DNA of 64,000 nucleotides from Planctomycetaceae bacterium. Lineage in GTDB: Bacteria; Planctomycetota; Planctomycetia; Pirellulales; Pirellulaceae. The notes beneath the pieces were generated by a model, which was given only the letters and a program-made list of their open reading frames with translations, searched no databases and had not been told where the DNA came from. Positions 53,620-62,440 of this stretch are shown here, piece by piece. Within the stretch, counting starts at the first letter, position 1; each line of letters starts with the position of its first letter. The position numbers were made by a program, and so were the translations under genes. The stretch covers positions 1 through 64,000 of the forward strand of contig JAEUIQ010000066.1 of NCBI GenBank assembly GCA_016794985.1, written 5' to 3'.

Positions 53620-53812
53620 GCACTGTGCCAGTCACATTTTTTCGCCTATCCCAGCAGAATGCCAAAACTTGTCGTGATGACCGGTTATGAGCGTTCATAA
53701 GTGTTCATTAGTGTTCATTAGTGTTCATTAGCGGTGTAACCCGGTCGCAATGTTCGAGCCCACGAGCAAAAGGTGGCAAACCGCTTATGAACGCTAATAA
53801 ACGCTAATGAAT
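53620..53812. repeat. hairpin-forming repeat, copy 3
   Basis: As copy 1, but the left arm is expanded to four 10-bp units (one mutated to GTTCATAAG). The right arm has two. The preceding TTCCGCTGCGAATCAACTCC flank also appears, with changes, before copy 1 (53133) and after copy 3 (53861), so the flanks are part of a longer repeat unit of roughly 280 bp. Confidence 0.65.
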
Positions 53813-54125
53813 ACGAATTCATGCGTGGTGCTTTCTCACGGCCTAATCTTGGCGTCGACGACTTCCGCTGCAAATCAACTCCATATCTGCGTTGTGACCA
53901 ATTACTTAAGCTACACACTGCCCAATCGCAAACCATTCTCTCAAGTCCGACCTAAAAGAATCTTCGGGCCTTGACGCAAAAAACAGCTCCAGACCCAGGA
54001 CTCCACTTCCAAGGTCATGTCGCAGTTTCGTTTGCGCGAGCCATTACTTGCACCATGGCCCGGAATGGCGTTCCCACCACCCCATCGCGAGCTCGTGAAA
54101 AGTCAATCCGCGACGAAGCTCAAAT

Positions 54126-56585
54126 CTACTCGGCGCGGGCCGCGACCACTGCAATTTCAACAACGAGTTGCGCCAGGTTGCACTGACTCCCGACGAACGA
54201 TTCGGTCAATCGGTCCAAGACTTCTGGGCCATAGGCTCCTGGCGGCTGCTTCGTGAAATGCTGGAAGGCACGATGCACAAAGGCCTTCCGCATTTCCGGA
54301 CTGTTGCCCAAGTACTCCGCGAGATCCCCAATCCCAGTCAACGGTTGCTCGCGTCCATCGCGATCCACGTACAAACCAGCCGCGTTGATCGATTGGGCTT
54401 GCTCCTCACTGCGGTAGCGTCCCACCGCGTCAAAATTTTCCAAAGTGAATCCTAAGTTATTGATCTTGTGATGACATACTTGGCACGATTCCGGACTGGT
54501 TTGCAGCTCCACTCGCTGCCGTGTGGTCAAGTTGGGGTGCAAGTCCGGACTCAATGGCGCGAAATCATCAGCCGGTGGTCGCAAGTTCCGGCCCAACAAA
54601 TACTTGTACAACACGATCCCGCGATGGATCGGTGAAGTGGCGTTGCGGTACGACAAGCTACTTGTGAAATAGGGATGGGTCAGCAGTCCCCAACGATTCG
54701 GGTTGGATATCGACCTCACCAACCTTGTCCCATTCGCAGTCGATGACTCGGGCGCCCAGGCCTCGCCATAGAAACTTTCCAAGTTGGACGTCGTAAAAAC
54801 TTGTTTGGCCGAGAAAAGCGCGCGGAGATCCGAGTCATTACGACTCAACAGTTCGGTCAATTCCATATCAAAAGACTGGCGCAGGTCGCTGGCCACGGCG
54901 GCACTGAACCCAGGGAACAATTCGCTATCTTTTTGTAGTTCTTTCGCCGCGTCCAATCGCATCCATTGATAAAACAACTCGCGATACTTTGCCTGGACAC
55001 GGAAGTCGTTCCACTTGCCCCAAGCATAATTTCGAACATCCTGCTCGGAGACCTTTTCCTGGCTCGCCAGCCGTTCCAAGTCCTCGTCGGTCGGCAATGA
55101 ATCAAACAAAACCATCGCCAACCGGTTCACTGTCTGCCGCGCCGGTGTGCTGTCAAGCTCTGCTGCCGCAGGATACAAGAAATAAGGCGACTTGAGCGCC
55201 AACAACAGACATTGCTTGATCGCCAGCGTTGGTTCTTCCTGCGATTCGATCGCTTGCCCGACGTAACGTTGTTCCTGTTCCGAATCCAGTCGGAATCGAA
55301 ACGCAAGTCCCACCAAACGCACCAAAAAGGCTTTTAATGCGAGACTTTCCGAGGCTTCCGCATGATCCTTCAGGTATTGTTCGCGAAACTTCGGCCACAA
55401 ATCCAACGCAACCGCATCGGCAAACTCGACGGCGGCTTGTGTCGTCGCGTGGTCCCATTCCTGGCTAACCAAAATGCCGCGCGCGTATCCGTAGGTCTGA
55501 TCGTCCGCCGGTAGTTTCGTTTGTAAAGAAAACGAGGGCGGACACCAGCCGGGAATCAAGTGATGCGCCGGAATGATTTCTTCTGTTCCGCCCGGGGTGA
55601 CCCATGCCAGCCGCATGAAGGCCGGCGGAGTTTCCGTCTTCCGCTCTCGTTGACGCATTTCCAATCGGATTGGATAGATCCGACCCGCCGTCAAATAGAT
55701 CGTGCGGCGAAACTCAGTCTGAGCACCGGACTGAACATGGTTGTCAAAGAAAACGAATCCCTCACGACCAAAGTGCAACATGAAAGAAGTTGAACCGTGA
55801 ACGACCAATTCGTACTCGCCCGTGTGATCAACCTTTAGACCGCCGCTCCAGTGGATATAAAACTTCTTGGGCTGAATATCCGACCCTGGACCCTCATGGC
55901 CAAAATCAAAATCGATGACTGGGTCAACACGTTCAATCTTTTTTTCGTCGTTGTTCCAATGCTCGCCATTGAAGTAAACGCCCTGAATCCCGCGTTCGGG
56001 CTTGGCCCACATTAGACCTCCACCCAGTGCAGCGTACAAATCCGCGTAACTCTGCCGCAATTGATTGGCGGTCAACCGAGCCAAAGCTTTGCGGGGTGGC
56101 CGATTCCGCAATTGGGCGGCTTCGCTATAAAACTCGTGATGAATGTATGTGGCCACGGCGACAGCATCTTCTCCTTGGCAATCCTCCGGTGATCCTTCGG
56201 GCATCGTTTCAGCAATGACCCCGGAAAGTTGCCCAATGGAATCATCGCCGACTAAAGCCGCTGCGTACGCACCCTCGACTCCCTCACCTTTTTCTCCGTG
56301 GCAACTCGCACATTGTGCCGCATAGATTTCGCGTCCCTTTTCTTTCAATTTGTCATCATCAAAATTCAAATGAGAAGCCATGACCTTTCGCGCTGCAACC
56401 ACGAACGGCCTGTTGGTTGGCGTTTGTTCCGTTGGACTTACGATGCAACACAACAACACCGTGAATCCCAAGGTCACCAAGAGCTTCCCGAAATTCACTC
56501 GCCAGGTACTCGCCCCAAGGCTCGAACGCGTATTCCAATCACAGCGACCTGTCTCGCGCGAGGTTTGCTTCATCGGGTCCATCAT
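54126..56585 (-). CDS. cytochrome c/PA14/DUF1592-DUF1588-DUF1585 protein
   Basis: An 819-residue exported protein of a planctomycete-specific family. After a signal-like helix (about 33-48), a cytochrome c domain binds heme at CASCH (about 92-96). A PA14-like beta domain (about 225-340) follows, then DUF1592 (about 400-530), DUF1588 (about 560-680, with the RGIVLYKYLLGRNLRPP segment) and DUF1585 at the end. A second CxxCH (CQVCHH) lies near the start of the last part. Such proteins often sit beside DUF1552 partners, which I do not see here. Function is unknown; the cytochrome suggests electron transfer in the envelope, and PA14 suggests glycan binding. The start ATG at 56585 overlaps the stop of the upstream aminoacyl-transferase gene (ATGA). 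Confidence 0.88.
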   Translation of the reverse strand: MMDPMKQTSRETGRCDWNTRSSLGASTWRVNFGKLLVTLGFTVLLCCIVSPTEQTPTNRPFVVAARKVMASHLNFDDDKLKEKGREIYAAQCASCHGEKGEGVEGAYAAALVGDDSIGQLSGVIAETMPEGSPEDCQGEDAVAVATYIHHEFYSEAAQLRNRPPRKALARLTANQLRQSYADLYAALGGGLMWAKPERGIQGVYFNGEHWNNDEKKIERVDPVIDFDFGHEGPGSDIQPKKFYIHWSGGLKVDHTGEYELVVHGSTSFMLHFGREGFVFFDNHVQSGAQTEFRRTIYLTAGRIYPIRLEMRQRERKTETPPAFMRLAWVTPGGTEEIIPAHHLIPGWCPPSFSLQTKLPADDQTYGYARGILVSQEWDHATTQAAVEFADAVALDLWPKFREQYLKDHAEASESLALKAFLVRLVGLAFRFRLDSEQEQRYVGQAIESQEEPTLAIKQCLLLALKSPYFLYPAAAELDSTPARQTVNRLAMVLFDSLPTDEDLERLASQEKVSEQDVRNYAWGKWNDFRVQAKYRELFYQWMRLDAAKELQKDSELFPGFSAAVASDLRQSFDMELTELLSRNDSDLRALFSAKQVFTTSNLESFYGEAWAPESSTANGTRLVRSISNPNRWGLLTHPYFTSSLSYRNATSPIHRGIVLYKYLLGRNLRPPADDFAPLSPDLHPNLTTRQRVELQTSPESCQVCHHKINNLGFTLENFDAVGRYRSEEQAQSINAAGLYVDRDGREQPLTGIGDLAEYLGNSPEMRKAFVHRAFQHFTKQPPGAYGPEVLDRLTESFVGSQCNLAQLVVEIAVVAARAE

Positions 56586-57325
56586 TGTCGAGTCTCTTTC
56601 TCATCTCGCCCCATGTCGATCCATTGCCCACCTAACCGTCGCTGATGCGGCCCAAAATTCGCCTTGTACATCAAACTGGGACATTCCGCGACGTAATAAC
56701 CCAAGTACAAATAACGTAGCCCAACCCGACGGCAATATTCCAATTGATACAAGATCGAATAAGTCCCTATACTTAGCTCAGCGTATGCCGGATCGTAGTA
56801 TGTGTAAACAGCCGAGAATCCGACTTCTCCTCGGTCACAGATTGCGATCCCAACCAAGACCGTGTCCACATAATAGGCAATCTCTAGTGAATGAAACAAC
56901 GAACAAACAAAGACTTGTTCGTAAAAATCCTCCGTGATGTTTTCTTCGTTTTCCAACCATCCTCGCCAACCACTGTGGCGGTTGATAAGCTCCAGTCGAG
57001 CTTGATCTCGAATTGGAACGCCAACCCGAGCCACAATCTTCTTCTGACCGCGGGTCCAGACTCGTCGTTGACTGCGACTTGGCTGAAAACTTTCGACTGG
57101 GATTCGCAAAGAAATACATTCTTGGCAGCCCTGACACTGGGGCTCGTAGACCAGCGGGCCATGGCGACGTTGCCCGGCTTCGAGACGCCGATCCAAGTCC
57201 TTCGCTCGGGTCCCGCCGTGCGGCAACCAATACACCAAGCTTGCTACCCGGTCCGGCAAATAGGGACAAGCCAACGTATTTCGCTCCACTTCCAGATCCG
57301 TGCTGAATGGCAGTTCGTGTTGCAT
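56582..57325 (-). CDS. bpt: aminoacyl-tRNA-protein transferase (Bpt/Ate1-like)
   Basis: A 247-residue protein of the N-end-rule family that transfers an amino acid from tRNA to the N terminus of target proteins, marking them for ClpS/ClpAP degradation. Visible features are the N-terminal cysteine cluster YEPQCQGCQECISLRIP, the conserved LVYWLPHGGTRAKDL, and the C-terminal GYYVAECPSLMYKANFGP block of the Bpt/ATE group. Bpt usually transfers leucine to Asp/Glu N termini. The gene overlaps the cytochrome gene by 4 bases, which is unexpected functionally. The ATG at 57325 gives a typical length. Confidence 0.9.
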   Translation of the reverse strand: MQHELPFSTDLEVERNTLACPYLPDRVASLVYWLPHGGTRAKDLDRRLEAGQRRHGPLVYEPQCQGCQECISLRIPVESFQPSRSQRRVWTRGQKKIVARVGVPIRDQARLELINRHSGWRGWLENEENITEDFYEQVFVCSLFHSLEIAYYVDTVLVGIAICDRGEVGFSAVYTYYDPAYAELSIGTYSILYQLEYCRRVGLRYLYLGYYVAECPSLMYKANFGPHQRRLGGQWIDMGRDEKETRQ

Positions 57326-57488
57326 GGGACTGGTAAGCTGTGGAAAGGGGCCGTGCGTGAGTTATCGTGTTCCCGTATCATTGTAGCTGCGACTTTTACG
57401 GTTGCCAAAACCCCGTCGCCCGCTCGGCGAACGATTCCTCCACTTAACATCCCTTCGCCAAGTGTTAGGGATACCAACAAGGACTCCG

Positions 57489-58343
57489 ATGAATCCGCTG
57501 ATTCGCGCCGAACAATTGGACGATCAATTTGCCCACCATCAAGTCGTTCTGTTGGACGCTCGGGGCGGCGCCGATGCGCAGCAACGATTTGCGGCTCGGT
57601 CACTGCCCGGCGCGATTTTTGTGGACTGGGATACCGACCTGTCCACTAAGCGTGAATCACCTGCCAATGGTGGAAGACACCCGTTGCCAACTCCCAGGGA
57701 TTTTGTCGCCAAATGCACCCGGTGGGGAATCGGTCCAGAGACCCACGTGGTCATTTTCGACGATAAAGGCGGAGCAAATGCGGCCGCTCGCGCTTGGTGG
57801 ATGTTCAAGGCACTGGGGCACTCCCATGTTGCCGTGTTGGATGGCGGCCTCAGCGCCGTGCCATTGGAATGGCATCCGCCACAACTGGCCGCCGTGGAGA
57901 GAACTTTATCGAGTGTGGCAACAACCGATTTTGGCAAAACGGATCAGTGGCAACTTCCAACGGCAGACCTTAATGAAGTGGAAATCGCCGCGCGAAATCG
58001 CGACTATCTCGTTGTCGATGTCCGCGAAGGATTCCGGTATCGTGGAGAGTCAGAGCCCATTGATTTGGTCGCCGGTCATATTCCGGGTGCCGTCAATTGC
58101 CCTTACACCGAGAACTTGGATGCGCAGGGACGTTTCTTGCCACCAAACGAACTTCGTATGAAGTACCAAGATTTGTTCTCGGGACGCGAACCAGGGAATG
58201 TCATTATCCACTGCGGAAGTGGCGTGACTGCTTGTCATACCCTGTTGGCACTTTGCCGCGCAGGCTTGGACGGCGCCAAATTGTATGTTGGATCTTGGAG
58301 CGAATGGTCGCGGAACGACAAACCGATTGCGACTGGGAGTTAA
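57489..58343 (+). CDS. 3-mercaptopyruvate-type sulfurtransferase
   Basis: A 284-residue two-domain rhodanese protein. The inactive N-terminal rhodanese domain is followed by the active one with the loop H-C242-G-S-G-V-T-A-C. The CG(S/T)GVT loop is typical of 3-mercaptopyruvate sulfurtransferase rather than thiosulfate sulfurtransferase (usually CRxGxxR). It would move sulfur from mercaptopyruvate to cyanide or thiols. The start at ATG 57489 is supported by AAGGA just upstream; a longer reading from a TTG at 57402 lacks one. FxsA follows 6 bases later, so they may be co-transcribed. Confidence 0.9.
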   Translation: MNPLIRAEQLDDQFAHHQVVLLDARGGADAQQRFAARSLPGAIFVDWDTDLSTKRESPANGGRHPLPTPRDFVAKCTRWGIGPETHVVIFDDKGGANAAARAWWMFKALGHSHVAVLDGGLSAVPLEWHPPQLAAVERTLSSVATTDFGKTDQWQLPTADLNEVEIAARNRDYLVVDVREGFRYRGESEPIDLVAGHIPGAVNCPYTENLDAQGRFLPPNELRMKYQDLFSGREPGNVIIHCGSGVTACHTLLALCRAGLDGAKLYVGSWSEWSRNDKPIATGS

Positions 58344-58349
58344 CTCAAA

Positions 58350-58823
58350 GTGTTGGCTCGACTTTTTCTATTGTTCGTCTTGGTTCCCACCGCTGATCTA
58401 GTACTGTTGTGGATCCTCTTTATCACCTTGCCATGGTACCTGTCTTTATTGTGGATTGTGGCAACGGCCTTGATGGGCAGTTTTATTGCCCGGCAACAAG
58501 GTGCTCAGGTCCTTAAGGAAATCCGCCGGGAAATGCAGCGTAATCTCTTACCGGCCAACTCGCTGATTGATGGTGTGTTCGTATTCGCGGCAGGAATCCT
58601 GTTGATTACACCCGGCGTTTTGACCGATCTCGCAGGCTTTGCTCTATTGACTCCCTCGATTCGAACGTTTTTGAGACAGCGAACATTGGCCTATTTGAAG
58701 CAAAAAATCCAGGTGGAAACCGTGAGCTTCACTTCCACTTTTGCGGCGCAACGCGCGCCACACCACCCGCACTTTGATGACCCTAATGTCGTCGAAGGCG
58801 AAGTTGTCGATCGCAAAGGCTAG
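58350..58823 (+). CDS. fxsA: FxsA family membrane protein
   Basis: A 157-residue small membrane protein with three to four hydrophobic segments (for example LFLLFVLVPTADLVLLWI and the region LIDGVFVFAAGILLITPG). It matches FxsA, named for relieving F-plasmid exclusion of phage T7 in E. coli. The conserved ANSLIDGVFVFAAGILLITPGVLTD (read in part) is clear. The cytoplasmic tail ends DDPNVVEGEVVD. The start is a GTG at 58350, 6 bases after the sulfurtransferase stop; no strong ribosome-binding site is visible, consistent with coupling. It converges with the alcohol dehydrogenase gene 6 bases away. Confidence 0.88.
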   Translation: MLARLFLLFVLVPTADLVLLWILFITLPWYLSLLWIVATALMGSFIARQQGAQVLKEIRREMQRNLLPANSLIDGVFVFAAGILLITPGVLTDLAGFALLTPSIRTFLRQRTLAYLKQKIQVETVSFTSTFAAQRAPHHPHFDDPNVVEGEVVDRKG

Positions 58824-58829
58824 ACCAAC

Positions 58830-59870
58830 TTAGGCGTTGGGGAGCACCACCACTTTCATGGTATTCGGGATTCCTTGGTACAGTCGCTCCATCCAATCGG
58901 ACAGTTCGGACAACGAACACCGCGCCGAGATGATCGGTGCGACATCGATACGACCGTCCGCCATCCAAGCCAACGCTTGATCGTACTCGCCCGCTGAAGC
59001 GCAACTTCCGTGTAGCGTCAATTCACCCGCGACGACACGTTGCAACGGGATCTCGACGCGCGGCGATACATTCCCGACCAAGACGACATGTCCGCCTTTG
59101 CGGGCCAATTGGATCGCCTGCTCAACGGTCTTTTGCGCGCCAACAACTTCGAAGACATGTTGCGGCCCCAGATGGTTTGACCAAGCGGTGACACCAGCTC
59201 CCAAATGGTCATCATCCGCCTTGAACGTCGCAACCGCCCCAAAGCGTCGCGCTAACTCTAGACGACCCGCATCCAAGTCAATCGCAGCGATCGACCGCAC
59301 GCCACTGGCTCGCAACGCCTGAACCACCAGCAATCCGATCATCCCAGTGCCCACGACCAAACAAGCATCGTCCGATCTTGGGTTCGAACGCCGCACGGCG
59401 TGAATCGCCACGCTGACCGCTTCGGCCAAAGCCGCTTGTTCCATGGAAACAGAATCTGGCACCGGGTACGCGATTCGCGCTGGCACGGCGACCCGCTGAG
59501 CAAAAGCGCCATGCCGTCGATACTCGCCGCAGGAAACCCCCAGTACTTGGCGATGGTCGCACAAGTTGATTCGACCTTGCGAGCAATTCTCGCAGCGACC
59601 GCAAAACACCGTAGAGTCCAACGCCACACGTTGGCCAACGCATAAATGCCGCACGTCGCGGCCCACTTCCAAAATCGTACCCGCAGCTTCATGGCCCATC
59701 ACCAACGGCGGGATCCGGCGACCGGTCGATCCATCGAAGCCATGAATATCGCTACCGCAAATCCCGACGGCCTCGACATTCACCAGAACATCCTCAGGAC
59801 CAGGAATTGGTTCCGGAAAATCCTCGTGGAGTTCAAGTCGTTTGTATTCGGTCATTACTTGAGCACGCAT
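58830..59870 (-). CDS. zinc-dependent alcohol/polyol dehydrogenase
   Basis: A 346-residue medium-chain dehydrogenase. Catalytic zinc ligands are in VGICGSDIHG and GHEAAG. The structural zinc site is CGRCENCSQGRINLC. The NAD(P)-binding region is VVGTGMIGLLVVQ. It resembles sorbitol or galactitol-1-phosphate dehydrogenases, so a polyol or sugar-alcohol substrate is likely. The SDR gene lies upstream on the same strand with a 16-base gap, and the two probably work in one pathway. Confidence 0.9.
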   Translation of the reverse strand: MRAQVMTEYKRLELHEDFPEPIPGPEDVLVNVEAVGICGSDIHGFDGSTGRRIPPLVMGHEAAGTILEVGRDVRHLCVGQRVALDSTVFCGRCENCSQGRINLCDHRQVLGVSCGEYRRHGAFAQRVAVPARIAYPVPDSVSMEQAALAEAVSVAIHAVRRSNPRSDDACLVVGTGMIGLLVVQALRASGVRSIAAIDLDAGRLELARRFGAVATFKADDDHLGAGVTAWSNHLGPQHVFEVVGAQKTVEQAIQLARKGGHVVLVGNVSPRVEIPLQRVVAGELTLHGSCASAGEYDQALAWMADGRIDVAPIISARCSLSELSDWMERLYQGIPNTMKVVVLPNA

Positions 59871-59886
59871 GAATCATCTTCCTCAA

Positions 59887-60609
59887 TCAAACAAACGACT
59901 GGAGTGTCGGCTTGATAACCAACTCCCACACATGGGCTCGAGGCGGGAGACTGGCGACAAAACCAACAGCCGCCGCGACGTCCTCGGCCTTGAGCATCGT
60001 ATTACGGTGTTCTTGGCTAACCGGCTTGGGCCGATACTGCATGATTGGAGTATCCACTTCGCCGGGGTGAATAACCGTGACGCGAATGCCATTGACGCGT
60101 TCCTCTTCACCAATGCCGATGCCCATGGCCGCCATCGCAAACTTGGAAGCATTGTAGGCGATTCCACCTAATGGCGAAGCTCGCAATCCCGCAATCGAAC
60201 CAATCTGAATGATCAAACCGTCCCCCATTCGACGCATGCCCGGCACAACCAAATAAGTGCAGTTGAAGGCGCCTGTCGCATTGGTTTGGAGTAGCTTGTC
60301 CCACTCTTCTGGAACCAGGTCGGCCATTGAGCGCCGTGGCACATTCAGTCCCGCGGCATTGACCAACAAGCGTACCGCTCCGAATCGTTCCACTATTTGC
60401 CGATGGACCTCGGTCGTCGCGGCGCGGTCGGCCACGTCCAACGGAAATGCGACCAAGCGTTGGTCCTTCCGGGTTGCCGCGACCTGCTCCAGTTTTCCCG
60501 GATCCCGACCCGAAATGCACACGGTCCATCCAGCATCCGCCAAAACTCGGGCCGACGCCGCACCAATTCCGCTCCCGCCGCCGGTCACCCAAGCAATTTT
60601 TTGTTCCAT
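59887..60609 (-). CDS. short-chain dehydrogenase/reductase
   Basis: A 240-residue SDR. The cofactor loop is TGGGSGIGAASA (TGxxxGIG). The NAG-type motif reads NAAGLN, and the catalytic residues are Tyr in the sequence AYNASKFA (YxxxK) with a preceding Ser (IGSIAGL). It probably interconverts an alcohol and a ketone or aldehyde with NAD(P). Cotranscribed with the alcohol dehydrogenase gene just downstream. Confidence 0.93.
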   Translation of the reverse strand: MEQKIAWVTGGGSGIGAASARVLADAGWTVCISGRDPGKLEQVAATRKDQRLVAFPLDVADRAATTEVHRQIVERFGAVRLLVNAAGLNVPRRSMADLVPEEWDKLLQTNATGAFNCTYLVVPGMRRMGDGLIIQIGSIAGLRASPLGGIAYNASKFAMAAMGIGIGEEERVNGIRVTVIHPGEVDTPIMQYRPKPVSQEHRNTMLKAEDVAAAVGFVASLPPRAHVWELVIKPTLQSFV

Positions 60610-60788
60610 TTCAAATTCGACTTTCTAGAAATTGGGGTTCGTGGCAGCGATCGGAACGACGGCGTGTGAATTCGAAGTTGTGTCGTGGCGCGGTCCGCAA
60701 GTTTTTGCCATGCCCCCTCGATACTTACGGACATTCGCACCGCTTTGCCGACGCCCCACACCATCTTCGAACAGGGTCTTGAGGTTAG

Positions 60789-61697
60789 TTAATCCTGAAC
60801 AATTCGACAACGCCGCAATAGCTCGGCCGCCGTCATCAAGTAGCTGGTATAGAACGGGCCAAACTCCGCATAGAGTGCACTCGCTTGATCAAACCGCATT
60901 TGATACACGATTTCTTTGAGATACATCGGGTTCTTGGCCCACAAGGTCACCCCCCACTCCCAATCTTCCAAGCCCACACCGACGGTAATCAATTGAGTGA
61001 CCTTGCCCATAAACTGGATTCCACTCCGCGCGTGTTCCGCCATCATTTCATTGCGAGCGGAATATGGCAGTGCAAACCAATTGGCCCCGGGATCACGTCG
61101 TTTATTCATGGGATAAAAGCATGACACCGGCCAATCCGGAAACGTTGGACAGAGGCGATGCTTGTTCATGTTCGGAAGCCGCTCTTCGTAACCACGCACC
61201 CGCGCTTTGAATTCGGGTGATTGCGGATCCAGTCCTTCCCGTTGCAGTTTTTCCGCAAACTGCTCCACACTGGGTACATATTCCGAAATTTCAGACATCG
61301 ACACAAACGAGTCCGTTGCGATCAAACACGGCCCGAAGGCACTGGCCATCAACGCCTGATGCAGATCCTCGATTCGCAGCGGATCTTTATCGAGAACCAT
61401 CAAACTAAAGTCTGCCTTAGCACCGGCAACCAAACCAAGTTGAGTTCGAGTCGGCCAATCTTGAAACCGCTTGTCGCTGGCTCCTGATTCGATCCCATGG
61501 TCATTATTGAGCGGCCCAAACATCCCGCAAAACTCTTCCGCCGCCGTTCGAATTTCCTGCTGAGACATCTCGCGCAAGAGGCCGCGATCCCATGAGTAAA
61601 AGAAATGACTGCAGTGAAAGCCGTTGGTGGGCTCCAGCGAGATTGGGATTTCTTGCCCAGCAGGTCCATATTTGGAATGACTGGTTCCAGCGTTCAT
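60789..61697 (-). CDS. hemQ: HemQ/ChdC-type heme synthase (chlorite-dismutase family)
   Basis: A 302-residue member of the chlorite-dismutase family. Near residue 222, the sequence NEMMAEHARSG contains the proximal heme/coproheme ligand His222. This layout belongs to HemQ/ChdC, which decarboxylates coproheme to heme b with peroxide; true chlorite dismutases have a conserved distal Arg I cannot place. It is longer than Gram-positive HemQ (about 250). Co-transcribed with a receiver-only response regulator: its ATG follows the regulator's stop codon by one base. The regulator may respond to redox or heme status. Confidence 0.87.
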   Translation of the reverse strand: MNAGTSHSKYGPAGQEIPISLEPTNGFHCSHFFYSWDRGLLREMSQQEIRTAAEEFCGMFGPLNNDHGIESGASDKRFQDWPTRTQLGLVAGAKADFSLMVLDKDPLRIEDLHQALMASAFGPCLIATDSFVSMSEISEYVPSVEQFAEKLQREGLDPQSPEFKARVRGYEERLPNMNKHRLCPTFPDWPVSCFYPMNKRRDPGANWFALPYSARNEMMAEHARSGIQFMGKVTQLITVGVGLEDWEWGVTLWAKNPMYLKEIVYQMRFDQASALYAEFGPFYTSYLMTAAELLRRCRIVQD

Positions 61698-61698
61698 C

Positions 61699-62118
61699 TT
61701 ATTTTGTTTCCTTGCTCAACAGACGTCGCACGCTATCCAGGAGCCGCTCCATCGGAAATGGCTTGCGAATATACTCGTCCACGCCCAACAATTCCGCATA
61801 GTCCTGGTGTCGCTCGCCCTCATTGGCCGTGATTACAATGACCCTAGGCGGTGCCGTTTCGTGCTCACGTAGCTTCTCGAGTACCAAGAATCCGCTGCGC
61901 TTCGGCATCATGAGGTCCAAAATAGCCAAATCCGGTCGTTCGGTTTCCGCCACTGCCAAGCCTTGATTTCCATCACGCGCCACCAACACGTCGTACCCCT
62001 GGGACCTTAGGGCCAAGCGAATACTCTGCGCGACTTCAGGATCATCATCCACTACCAAAATGCGAAACGGTCGTGACGTCGTGTTATCGGAGGCAGGAGG
62101 TTGCACAGCAGAATCCAT
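61699..62118 (-). CDS. receiver-only response regulator
   Basis: A 139-residue protein (from ATG 62118; a TTG at 62139 would add seven residues). It has one receiver domain with the acidic pair VVDDDP, the phospho-acceptor Asp in LAILDLMMPKRSG, the Thr/Ser position VIVITANEG and Lys in IRKPFP. It has no DNA-binding or enzymatic output domain. Its partner is presumably another protein in trans. Its stop codon is one base before the start of hemQ. Confidence 0.92.
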   Translation of the reverse strand: MDSAVQPPASDNTTSRPFRILVVDDDPEVAQSIRLALRSQGYDVLVARDGNQGLAVAETERPDLAILDLMMPKRSGFLVLEKLREHETAPPRVIVITANEGERHQDYAELLGVDEYIRKPFPMERLLDSVRRLLSKETK

Positions 62119-62440
62119 AGGGAAGCTCGTCGATTTCAAACAGGCGGGAGCGAGGCAAACACAACGAGACCCTGCCGGCCTCGAAGCTATTACTCGCGTT
62201 CGTTGACGATGACGGCCAAACGAGAATGGCCGTTCACCTTCCTATTCTAACCCATGTGGGGGGATTCCAGAAAGCGGACCGTTCGCCGCGCACTTCCGTT
62301 CCGGTTCGAATCGGAACCAATCGTTCTCAACCGCAACAATCTGCCGCAGTCTGCGCAGGAGAACTGTTTTTTCGCGATGGTTCCGGTCATAATGTTGCCG
62401 TTGATCCCTTGGCACGGCCCACGATCCCACCTGAGCACGT
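62119..62440. other. divergent intergenic region
   Basis: About 320 bases between the response-regulator gene and the PSCyt1 gene, reading apart. No repeat, RNA or clear promoter was recognised. Short frames in it (for example 62226-62456) are not protein-like. Confidence 0.5.

Larger units (their letters stand above)
52846..54125. other. gene-free region with a repeat cluster
   Basis: About 1.3 kb without a gene, between the ACT gene (rightward) and the leftward cytochrome/DUF1592 gene, which converge. The central part is three related repeats (53173-53812). Bases 52846-53170 and 53900-54125 hold nothing I recognise. Frames of about 70 residues that run through the repeats (53126-53329, 53718-53936) look like translated repeat and not proteins. 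Confidence 0.6.

Noticed and set aside
53126..53936. Small proteins encoded by frames of about 70 residues
   Set aside because: They run through the repeats and change with unit number, so they are translated repeat, not genes.
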